Source: Eledone cirrhosa (taxonomy: Eukaryota > Mollusca > Cephalopoda > Octopoda > Eledonidae). From it: DNA of 64,000 nucleotides. Below the pieces are notes generated by a model. It had not been told where the DNA came from, did no database searches, and saw nothing but the letters and a program-made list of their open reading frames with translations. Positions 25,622 through 34,885 of this stretch are shown here, in pieces; position 1 is the stretch's first letter; every line of letters begins with the position of its first letter. The position numbers were made by a program, and so were the translations under genes. The stretch spans positions 28,406,108 through 28,470,107 of the forward strand of contig OZ024744.1 in NCBI GenBank assembly GCA_964016885.1, given 5' to 3'.

Positions 25622-25808
25622 TTTTTGTCCCAAGAAGAATCTTCACTTGACATTCAGTTGATTCCACCTTCTTCACTCCGCGCTTCATGAAGCGCGGAGT
25701 GATTAGCATTCGTTCCCTGTCTGATGAATTAGGCTTAAGTGTTGAAACGCTAGGAGAAGCAGGTGGAAACAACTGGATGTCAAGTGAGGATTCTTCTTGG
25801 GACAAAAC
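25622..25808. repeat. Fold-back (inverted repeat) element with central 26-bp palindrome
   Basis: The left arm (25,622-25,670, starting TTTTTGTCCCAAGAAGAATC) pairs with the right arm (25,760-25,808, ending GATTCTTCTTGGGACAAAAC); about 49 bp with a few mismatches. Between them is a separate perfect palindrome, 25,675-25,700 (ACTCCGCGCTTCA and its complement). The element starts about 20 bp beyond the 5' end of LINE copy 1. No transposase is present. A MITE or another hairpin-forming element is possible; I do not recognise the family. Confidence 0.85.
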
Positions 25809-25904
25809 AAAATACATAAGAATTGCCTCCGTTAGATTTCAAAATAAAATTGAAAGATATTATTTCAATATGATTCACTACAGGAAGTAAACACTACAGG
25901 AAGT

Positions 25905-26930
25905 AAACCTACATCTATGTAGGTTTAGCTGGTTTCCTATAAGTTTGTATCTCACAAAAGGTTTTAGTGTGTTTTAATCATAAGGACTCCAGTTCTATCA
26001 ACACTATTGATTGTTGTTGCTACAGTTCACATCTATGAATATTTAACTGGTTTTCTACATGGTTGTATCTCATCGAAGAGTTCTTGTGTGTTTTAATGAT
26101 AGAGACCCCAATCCTACATGTTTCTGTTGTTACAGCTCACACATATGTAGGCTTAGATGGCTTCTTAGAAGGTTTGTATCTCATTGGAAGTTTATGGGTG
26201 TTTAAATGAAAGGGATCCAGTCCTGTCAACACTACTAATTTTTGTTGTTACAGCTCCCACTTATGTAGGCTTAGCTTGTCTCCTGTAAGGTGGCATCTCG
26301 GAGGTTTCTTGGATGTTTTAATGATAAGGAACCCAGTGCTACCATGTTGTCATTACAGCTTATACCTATGTAGGTTTAGTTAACCTCTTACAGGGGGGTT
26401 AACCACATAAGAGGTTTATTGGGTGTTTTAATGATAAGGAACCCAGTGCTACCATGTTGTTATTACAGCTTATACCTATGTAGGTTTAGTTAACCTCTTA
26501 CAGGGGGTTAACCCCATAAGAGGTTTATTGGGTGTTTTAATGATAAGGAACCCAGTGCTACCATGTTGTTATTACAGCTTATACCTATGTAGGTTTAGTT
26601 AACCTCTTACAGGGGGTTAACCCCATAAGAGGTTTATTGGGTGTTTTAATGATAAGGAACCCAGTGCTACCATGTTGTCATTACAGCTTATACCTATGTA
26701 GGTTTAGTTAACCTCTTACAGGGGGTTAACCCCATAAGAGGTTTATTGGGTGTTTTAATGATAAGGAACCCAGTGCTACCATGTTGTTGCCACATCTCAC
26801 ACATATGTAGGTTTAGCTGGCCTCCTACAAGGTTGTATCTCATAGGAGGTTTCTCGCGTGTTTTAATGATAGATACGCCAGTCTTATCATACAAAAACAC
26901 ATGTAAGTTGATGTTACAGCTCACAGTCCC
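25905..26930. repeat. Tandem repeat of about nine units, period 109-120 bp
   Basis: Each unit has a TTACAG-type motif followed by ATGTAGGTTTAG, a hairpin, GTTTTAATGATAAGG and CCAGTGCT or a variant. CCAGTGCT ends at 26,340, 26,450, 26,559, 26,668 and 26,777, so the inner units have periods of 109-110 bp and are nearly identical. Outer units (from about 25,905 and after 26,780) are much more diverged, the pattern expected from homogenisation in the middle of an array. The hairpin is discussed under findings. Confidence 0.9.
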
Positions 26931-26985
26931 GAACCCTCGATTTACAATTTTGAGTGAAACACCTTAAAAACTAGGCCACGTGTGT
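26920..26985 (-). mobile_element. tRNA-like SINE head remnant
   Basis: On the minus strand TGGCCTAGTTTTTAAGG resembles a tRNA D-arm/A box, and GGGTTCGGGACT about 35 nt later resembles a B box/T-arm. It directly adjoins the 109-bp tandem array. Only the head can be seen; this may be a decayed SINE or a chance resemblance. Confidence 0.4.
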
Positions 26986-27178
26986 TTACGTTTTTTAACA
27001 AAAGATATAAGATTTAAGGAATGACATCATCTTGAGAATAAATCTTTCCTGTGACATTCGTTACATCTGGTGAAGTAGCAGATGGAACATAGTGATATTT
27101 ACACAGTTTAGGCAGCAATAAACTAGATGGCCATGAAGAACGCTATCATTTAACATATATTCTTTTTTTTTTGTCACT
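26986..27178. other. Unique sequence, nothing recognised
   Basis: About 190 bp of AT-rich sequence between the tRNA-like remnant and the trinucleotide tract. Confidence 0.4.
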
Positions 27179-27179
27179 T

Positions 27180-27599
27180 TATATATAAGGAGGAGGGGAA
27201 GAAGAAGAAAACGAAGAAGAGAAGAAGAAGAAGAAGAAGAAAAAGAAGAAGAAGAAGAAGGGAGTGGTGATGGTGGTGGTGGTGATGGTGGTGATAGTGG
27301 TGGTGGTGGTGGTTGTGATGGTAGTGGTGGTGATGGTGGTGGAAGTGGTGGTGGCGGTGGTGGTGGTGATGGTGGTGATGGTGGTGGTGATGGTGGTGAT
27401 GGTGGTGGTGATGGTGGTGGTGATGGTGATGGTGGTGGTGAAAGTTGTGGTGGTGGTGGTGGTGGTGGTGTTGATGGTGGTGATAGTGGTGGTGGTGGTG
27501 ATGGTGGTGATAGTGGTGATAGTGGTGGTGGTGGTGGTGGTGGTGGTAGTGGTAGTGGTGGTGGTGGTGGTGGTGGTGGTAGTGGTGCTGGTGGAATAA
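27180..27599. repeat. Trinucleotide tract (GAA)n then (GGT/GAT)n
   Basis: 27,180-27,262 is (GAA)-rich and 27,262-27,599 is (GGT)n interspersed with GAT. The long Val/Met frame on the plus strand and the Thr/Ile frame on the minus strand are repeat products. Confidence 0.9.
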
Positions 27600-27699
27600 G
27601 CAGATGTTACGCTACTCAAAGATTAGTTTTCCCTGTTCTATCAAGTACCTTTACCTAGTTCAGACTGAGGACGATACAATACACTCCGACAATTTGAAT

Positions 27700-28310
27700 G
27701 GGTGAGTTTAGGTCTGAGGTTGAGTGAGTGGCTGAGTGGGTATGTGAGTGGGAGAGTGGGTGAATTTGGGTGTGAGGTTGAGTGAGTGGCTGAGTGGGTA
27801 TGTGAGTGGGAGAGTGGGTGAATTTGGGTGAGGTTGAGTGAGTGGGTGAGTGGGTGTGTGAGTGGGTGAGTTTGGGTGTGAAGTTGAGTGAGTGGGTGAG
27901 TGGTTGTGTGAGTGGGTGAGTGGATGAGTTTGGGTGTGAGGTTGAGTGAGTGGGTGAGTGGGTGTGTGAGTGGGTGAGGGGCTGTGTGAGTGGGTGAGTT
28001 TGGAAGTGATTTTGAGTGAGTCGCTGAGTGGGTGAGTTTGGGAGTGAGGTTGAGTGAGTGGGTGAGTGTGAGTGTGAGTGGGTGAGTTTGGCTGTGAGAT
28101 TGAGTGAGTGGCTGAGTGGGTGTGTGAGTGGGTGTGTGAGTGGGTGAGTGATTGAGGACGTGAGGGAATAGATTTAGGTGAGTGAAAGAGTGTGCGCAAG
28201 TGGGTTTGGGTGAGTTGGTGATTGAATGAGTGGGTGAGCGAGTGGGTTTGTGTGTGGTTGTGTGCATGGGTTTGAGGGACTGAGTGTGTGTGAGTGAGCG
28301 CAAATATGTG
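27700..28310. repeat. GTGAGTGG-type minisatellite with longer period of about 60-65 bp
   Basis: Built from GAGTGGGT/GAGTGAGT quartets with a larger repeating unit beginning GTGAATTTGGGTGTGAGGTT. The first two large units (starting about 27,705 and 27,765) are nearly identical and later ones vary. The minus strand reads as Pro/Thr/His/Ser in two frames, which has no independent support as protein. Confidence 0.88.
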
Positions 28311-28487
28311 TAGAATATAAGATTAGATGCTATATAGTGAATATTCTGTTTGTGTGTAAAATGGAGAGTGGAATATGTCCTTCACACCAGGCTATTTTAT
28401 CTTTAACACATTATGACACTAGGCCCAGCCAACGTCGAGTAGACCTTCAATTCTGAAACTAACCACTTATAAAGTATATTAATGTTA
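28311..28487. other. Unique sequence, nothing recognised
   Basis: About 180 bp between the minisatellite and the Helitron-type end. Confidence 0.4.
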
Positions 28488-28800
28488 CTAGCTGGCTCCG
28501 TGCCGTCAAAAATGACGGCTAATTGTAATATCTATACATATTCCAAAAAAGAGATGCTGGCTGGTTGGTTGCTTGGTTCCTTCCCACTCAGTCACACAAG
28601 TGATACAAACATACAAACACATAACTTTGACGAATCTTATAACGCTGGACTTCTATGATTTCTCTCACCCCTCCTTCCTCAGTCATCACATAGATGTGTG
28701 TGTATGTAATAATAATTTTTTTCTAAGTGTGTCTGTTCATATATATGTATGTGTAGATTGGTGTGTGTTTGTAATTCTATTGTCTATGTATCTTTCTAAA
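28488..28800 (-). mobile_element. Helitron-type 3' end and adjoining sequence
   Basis: On the minus strand the sequence ends with a 6-bp perfect hairpin CCGTCATTTTTGACGG (28,503-28,518), eleven bases, then CTAG followed by T. Helitrons typically end in a short hairpin about 10-12 nt before CTRR and insert between A and T. Here the element would end at 28,488, next to host A. The other end is not identified; 28,800 is a guess. No Rep/helicase coding is present, so this would be non-autonomous. Confidence 0.55.
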
Positions 28801-28970
28801 TAAACACACACAGACATATACAATCACTCAAATATTATATATAAATATAATGTACACATACACACATATACACACACACAAACACTCACATAATCATAAC
28901 AGCCAATGTGTGTAGCCAATTCACTATACATATACACTCACAAATGTAGTGAATGTTAGACGCTGCCACC
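28801..28970. repeat. (CA)n/(TA)n-rich sequence
   Basis: Interrupted CA and TA repeats such as ACACACATATACACACACAC, with no gene signal. Confidence 0.7.
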
Positions 28971-29490
28971 CGTTCCTTCCTCAGTCGACGTCATCACCCC
29001 TTCCTCCCTCAGTCGACGTCATCACCCCTTCCTTCCTCAGTCGACGTTATCATCCCTTCCTTAGTCGACGTTATCACCCCTTCCTTCCTTAGTCGACGTC
29101 ATCATCCCTTCCTTCCTCAGTCGACGTAATCACTCCTTCCTTAGTCGACGTCATCACCCCTTCCTTCCTCAGTCGACATAATAACTTCTTCCTTCTTCAG
29201 TCGACGTCGCCACCCTTTCTTTCCTCAGTCGACATCATCACCCACTCTTTCCTTCCACAGTCCACGTAATCACACCTTCCTTCCCCAGTCAACGTCATCA
29301 CCCCTTCCTTCTCCAGTCAACGTTATCACCCCTTCCTTTCTCAGTCGAAGTCATCACCCCTTCCTTCCTCAGTTGAAGTCATCACCCCTTCCTTCCTCAG
29401 TCGACGTAATTACTCCTTCCTTCCTCAGTCGACGTAATCACTCCTTCCCTCCTCGGTCGAAGCCATCACCCCTTCCGTCCTCAGTCATGT
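28971..29490. repeat. Minisatellite with SalI-type site, unit about 28-30 bp
   Basis: About 18 units of a CCTTCCTTCCTCAGTCGACG plus TCATCACC pattern with substitutions and shortened units. Most units carry GTCGAC. One degenerate unit is split around 29,250. No promoter or coding meaning is evident. Confidence 0.93.
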
Positions 29491-29546
29491 GTGTGACAGA
29501 CGGCTTTTATTACATTACTGATAATATTAATAATTATTATTTGGAA

Positions 29547-29730
29547 TGGCAGTATCGGTAGAGGGTCGGACGCCATGCTTTGAAGCATAGAGTTACCTCC
29601 CTTTATGATCTGAGTTCAAATCCCGCCGAGGTTAACTTTGCCTTACATCCTTATGGAGGTCGATAAAATAAAGTACCAGTAATGCACTGGATAATTGCTG
29701 GCCTTGTGCCAAAAGTAGAAACAATTATTT
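29547..29730 (+). mobile_element. Cephalopod-type tRNA-derived SINE
   Basis: Starts TGGCAGTATCGGTAGAGGG (tRNA 5' part with a degenerate A box), with the B box GTTCAAATCC at 29,614-29,623 inside GAGTTCAAATCCCGCCGAGG. The body contains GTCGATAAAATAAAGTACCAG and TGCACTGG, and the copy fades after CCTTGTGCCAAAAGTAGAAA. From memory of the family, this order matches the octopus/squid tRNA-derived SINEs, and it is the best single taxonomic marker in the window. It lacks an obvious target duplication, and the 3' end is approximate. Confidence 0.85.
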
Positions 29731-29783
29731 TCTAAATAACAAACTATGGATATAAAACGTTTTAATCTTATTAGCTGAAACTG

Positions 29784-30245
29784 TAATCTATATAAAACTG
29801 TTGTTGTCTGTGTATGTGTGTGTGACCTCATTTTTGCAAAGTCTATACAAATCCACATTTCTACTCCAATTTACTTCAAACTTGCATTTATATATTCCTT
29901 GCAGTCTAAAGATATTAACTGCAGCTTTTATTTTTCAATTTTCTGTTGTTAAAGGGGTGTTAGGCGCCGGTTATCCATCTACGTCACGCTCTTATAATAT
30001 CTGTCTGTATGCCTGTCTGTCTGCATTACGACATTCTGACGAACATTGATGACGTATTATGTTCGCTATGATCCGTTCATTGCCAGGGAACGTCTTCACG
30101 AACCAAAGTATCGTCTTCCTGTGTTCCTTCGGTTGCAACGTTTTTCGAAATATTTACTTCTGCGTTCACAGATTGATGTTTTTAGTTTCAGAAGATCCCG
30201 TTAACGGTGAAAGCAACGATTCTTTGCTTAAACTTTAATCTGTAA
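29784..30245. mobile_element. Possible Helitron 5' end and body
   Basis: TCTATATAAAACTGTTG at about 29,788 looks like the 5' terminus common in animal Helitrons (TC, then TATATAAAA). A similar start recurs at about 30,252. I find no separate 3' end before 30,245, so this may be an older copy cut by the next one. Low confidence. Confidence 0.35.
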
Positions 30246-30251
30246 TTTTAA

Positions 30252-30377
30252 TCTATATATGTATATATATAAAACTGAGGAAGGATGTATGTATGTATGT
30301 ATGTATGTATGTATGTATGTATGTATGTATGTATGTATGTATGTATGTATGTATGTATGTATGTATGTATGTATGTA

Positions 30378-30427
<50 letters not shown>

Positions 30428-31011
30428 TGTGTGTGAAACCCGAGAAGTACCCAACCGATCTTTTTCAAACTTTACATGTGTATTACTTATATTTCAGGGA
30501 GTGTTATGCATATATAACATCAACTTTTTGATCCCCTATTAGGTGAAAAACTGCGTTTTTCCCAGCCTTTTTGTTTTTTTTTAGGCGTTACGTCAGACCG
30601 ATTTCCTTGAAATTGTAACTATGTATTAGTCAGTCTCTTCTTCATACCGTGAACAAAGAAAATCCTATTTCTTTATGGCCTAGGGCCCACATTAGGTGAA
30701 AAACTTCATTTTTTTCAGCTTTTTTTAGGGCTATTTTGAAGCGTTACGTCTAGCCGATTTTGCCGAAATTTTAAGGCATATTATGCACATAAAAAAATTC
30801 ATTTTCTTGATCCCCTAGAGCCCGCATTAGGTGAAAACCTGCCTTTTTCCTGCTTCATCGAGGAACATCTTAGATTATCCCGCCATCAGAGTATACGGTT
30901 TATATTCTTTACATATTGTCCAGGCATGCAGTTTTTCCACGATTAGGTCTGTTGGCGGCCCGCGTTCCAAAATACCTTATCATGTGTAACGCCGGGTACC
31001 AATGCTAGTTT
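30252..31011 (+). mobile_element. Non-autonomous Helitron-like element
   Basis: The left end is TCTATATATGTATATATATAAAA; the right end is AACGCCGGGTACCAATGCTAG followed by T at about 31,007-31,011. The sequence CCCGCGTT upstream can pair with AACGCCGGG with a one-base bulge, giving the hairpin expected near a Helitron 3' end. The interior has no Rep/helicase frame. It carries the microsatellite listed separately and three degenerate copies of a block containing ATTAGGTGAAAA, a T-rich run and GCGTTACGTC (near 30,540, 30,692 and 30,828). Confidence 0.55.
30286..30436. repeat. (TATG)n then (TG)n microsatellite
   Basis: About 95 bp of perfect (TATG)n followed by about 50 bp of (TG)n near the left end of the Helitron-like element. 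Tyr/Met/Cys/Val and His/Thr/Tyr/Ile frames across it are artefacts. Confidence 0.93.
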
Positions 31012-31225
31012 AACATAATTTGCATTTCTACGTGTTAGTAAATTTAAAGACATATTATTTTTCTCAACACAGATGTACCCTCACAGGATGTTATGTTCGT
31101 ATGCACTTGCAATTCATTTATTTATCCCACCGTATTAAAAACAAGATATCAGTCGTGTTCGTAGGTTTCACGTTCATTTACAGTTATGTTTCCTTTGATT
31201 TCTGTCTGCCTTTCTGTCTGTCTGT
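31012..31225. other. Unique AT-rich sequence
   Basis: About 210 bp between the Helitron-like 3' end and the next LINE tail. A short plus-strand frame shows nothing recognisable. Confidence 0.4.
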
Positions 31226-31501
31226 ATAGATAGTTAAATATATAGATATCTTTCTTTATTTTCCACAGGGGCGTACAAAAATGGGACATTACAAGACGTG
31301 ACGACGGAGGTTTTACATAAAATAATTAACAATGATAAATAACAATAAACTATATCAAAATAAAACAATTGAAATCCCCATTAGGGGAGTGGGGGTAACG
31401 CTACTGCGGGGTTGTTTTACACCCCGTGGATAGAATAACCCTCAACACCAGGAACACGTTTTGTAGGTGTTCCCGTCTTCCCTCTGTTTATCTTCCTCAT
31501 C

Positions 31502-34500
31502 CTACAGGTTTATATACAGAGAAGGCCCATTCACCCGGACCATTTTCACCGCATTCACCCACCGTTCAGCGAATATACTGGGGTGTAGCACCTCTCTCTC
31601 CACTCTCACCTTCATTCTGAAGTGGTACTTAAAGAAGGGGATGAGTTGTTTTACGGAGAGAAAGGTGTTTGCCCTCAGTCCTTTTAACCTCGTCCACCAT
31701 ATTACCTCTTTCGCCATAACACCAGACAGAGGAAGACCGCCTCTCCTTCATTCTTAAATGGGGCGGCGGAGTGATCCTCACGATGGACTTGGGTGACAAC
31801 TGGATACGTCCTACACGTGACAGTAGCTGTTTGACATAATTCCACAGGTCGGTCACCCCTGGGCACTGAACAATTGCGTGCAGAACGGTTTCTGCATCTT
31901 GGACAGGTCTTTTTGGCAAGATCTCTGCCAGGGCGTCCGTGCCTGTAGATTTTGTCTCGGACTGGTAGAGCTCATCGGTAGCACTGCCAGGCCAGAGACC
32001 TCTGGAAGTTATCCATACGCCCTAGATGGAAAGCCCTCCCGGACAGACTGGTCAGTTCGTCTTCCTCGATGCCTAGAGATTCCCCGAGAATGTCGTCGCA
32101 CTTATCCTCCACTAATCCCCTATAGAATGTCGAAGTGGAGTCTCCGCCGATTGCAGTTTCCGCTTGGTAGAGGGCTGTGAGCGCCTGAAGGCACTCGAGG
32201 TGCCAGACGCCCATTTTTGGTCTTCGCTCGACCCAGGACTGCAGCTCTGTTAGTGAGACGAGTTGTGGAAGAGCTCGTCTCACAAACGACAGCCACACCG
32301 GTTCGCCGGTCAGGAACACCTGGAGATGGCGTAGCCTCAGGGCGTGTTTGCGCATCATCAGCCATGCCATGCCCAGCCCTCCGCTAGAAGGGTGTTGATA
32401 GCAGATGGAGCTCCTCACCAATGGAGCCTGTTTCTTCTAGAGGAACTTGAAGAGTAGGCGCTCCATTTTGGTGAGGTATTCGCTGGACAAGGCACGACTG
32501 TCAAGCGGTAGTAGATGACGGTCGCTATGTAAGTGTTTACTACCTTCGCTCGACCTTTCAAGGAGAGTTTACACGCAACCCACTTCTGGGTGAGTGCAAA
32601 CACCTTCGCCGTGAATTCGTTCCAGTTCTTGTCCACCTGGAGGTCTGGACCAAACCAGACTCCGAGAAATTTCACCGGTCCTTCCGTCCAACGTCCAGCG
32701 ACACTGTCGGAATGCATGGGTTTGCCTCTCCATGTGCCGAGTTGCAAACCGACAGACTTGTTTGGGTTTAGTCTTGTTCCTGTCAACGTTTCGTATTCCT
32801 GTAATAGGTTGCCGATTACTCCGATGTCTGAGGTTTTCGACACCATTACGGTTATGTCGTCGGCATAGGCCGACGCTGCTTTCCACAGTCCTGGTTCGAT
32901 CGGGATGCGCTGCAACAGCTCCAACTTCTGCAGTAATGGCTCGAGAGTCAGTACATACAGAATGGAGGAGAGAGGGCACCCCCAATGGATGGAACGCATG
33001 ACTTGGAATGGCTCCGATAGGTAGCCATTCACCTTGACTGTCGAGCAGATGTTGCTGTGCATGGCAGCGACCCAGCTTCTGAAGACGGGACCGAAGCCGG
33101 ACGCCTTGAGAACCGCTTCCAAGTATTGATGGTCGACCCTATCAAGTGCCTTAGACTGATCCAAATTGATCAGAGCCCCACCGAAGCCAGGTTTACACCA
33201 TACCCTCCCTATGATATATCGCATGAGGTGGAGGTTGTCGCGTATGGACCTGGTCGGGATTGCACACATTTGCGCTTCCCCTACCAGATTCTCGACGACA
33301 AGCGCCAGCCTCGCTGCTAACACCTTGGCCAAAATCTTTAACTTGAGCAGAGTTATGGGCTTGAAATTGCTTATCTCATCCCCCTTGTTTTCATCTTTCC
33401 TGATCAGAGTTACTACGCCTCTGCCTACAGAGCTGGGAATCCTCCCGTTCTGCTGCCAGTTGCAATAGACCGCTTCGAGGACGCCAGAGAACAAGTCTTG
33501 CATGCCTATGTAAAGCTCATAGGGTAGATCATCTAACCCGGGTGATTTGCGTTTTGCACAGCGGCCTAGGGCATCTTCTATTTCGCCAGCTGTAATCGGC
33601 CTTTCGCAGCTCTCCGCAGCCGTGTTCGAGAGTCGTGGTACACCGCTGAGGTAGGAACTGAAGTCATCACCTCGCTCGACGTACCGCTTTGCTGGAACAG
33701 TTGTGCAAAATGCTGCTGGAAGGCCGTGCACATCTGCTTGGATTCAAGTAGAATGCGTCCATCTTTGTCTTGCAAGGACCGAATTGTGGATTTGTTGTCA
33801 CTTTCGCCTCTGCCACTCGGGCCCAGCCAACAGCTTTGGCTCCCTCGTTTCTTAGAGCACGTGCTCTACTTCTGACAATACAACCTTCGTGTTTCACGTT
33901 GAATAACTGGTCTAGTGCCGTTCTCACCGCTAGCACGTCAGCTGTATTGCCATTCCTAAGGGCCTCGTCTACTTTAGGTACCACTTCCTTTTCGGTTTTG
34001 TTTTTTTCTAAAGCTACTTCCTTGCTAAATGCTATCGATTTTATTCTAATAGCTCTCTTGAGAGAGCTCCACCACCTGTTGTTGACGATCGCCCCCGTCA
34101 ACTGGCACTTAAATAAGATGCTAATCCGTTTACTGTAGTCTTTACGCGCTGGAAGCGACATGTTTGGCTATCTAAATACGATCTAGAAGACCCAGTGCGG
34201 TTGCTCCACGTCCACAGGTGGTACACTTGGGAAGTCTAGTCGATATCTATCAGCCAGTTGGAATTGGTTGATGAGATTTTTTAGACTACCCCCTCCCCTC
34301 TATTATCACAAGCTCCTACATAGTCCCAACGTGCATCTAAGATGCCATTCCGATCCCCCGCTAACACTAAGGAGCGAGACGTTCCCAGGAATGGCTCCAT
34401 ACGCTTGAAGAACTCTGGTCCCGGCCGCGAGTCTGAAAGCTCCACCTTCACTACCATTCACGTCCAGGACCACCAAGCTGCCCTCCGGGTCCAAGTGAAT

Positions 34501-34759
34501 CGTTTGTACTTTGAGATTGAAGTTTTTTCGAAACAGAACAGCAACTCCCCATCCACCTCATGGCTGACAGAGAGATGCGTAGATCTCAAAGTCAACGAAC
34601 ATGGGGGGGGGGGGGTAATTGCTGCCTGTCGTGAATCCTGGACTCGGTGATGGTTATCACATCTATACAATGTGACCTGAGATCATTTAAAAGCTGGCCC
34701 TGTTTTCAGGGCATGCCTAGGCCAGGTACATTCAAACATCCAACTTGTATAGTCACCAT
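31502..34759 (-). pseudogene. ORF2 of LINE copy 2 (endonuclease, RT, zinc finger)
   Basis: ORF2 would encode an APE-type endonuclease followed by reverse transcriptase. The start ATG (34,757-34,759) opens a VGCLNVPGLGMP-like beginning matching copies 4, 5 and 7. Endonuclease pieces are broken by frameshifts around 34,300-34,700. The longest open part (32,415-33,731) carries the RT core: NGRIPSSVGRGVVTLIRKD, motif A region INLDQSKALDRVDH, motif B GCPLSSILYVLTLEP and motif C SAYADDITVMV with the YADD box intact. C-terminal pieces are in shifted frames. The Gln before GCPLSS is Trp here, a likely damaging change. Confidence 0.88.
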
Positions 34760-34885
34760 GTTGGTGAAGAAGAGTTAGAGAGAGAAAACATTTACCTTTT
34801 CGCTTCCTGGAGGTCGGGTTATTCGATCTCCATGTGCAGATTGGGGGTGTTTGGGGAGAGAGGGAATCCTTTTAGAAGGACACGG

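Noticed and set aside
25905..26930. CRISPR-like regular repeat spacing
   Set aside because: Units are contiguous 109-bp tandem repeats with no unique spacers and no cas-like genes; the setting is a eukaryotic genome.
27641..28303. 220-codon His/Thr/Ser/Pro-rich minus-strand frame
   Set aside because: It is the translation of the GTGAGTGG minisatellite; other frames are also open.
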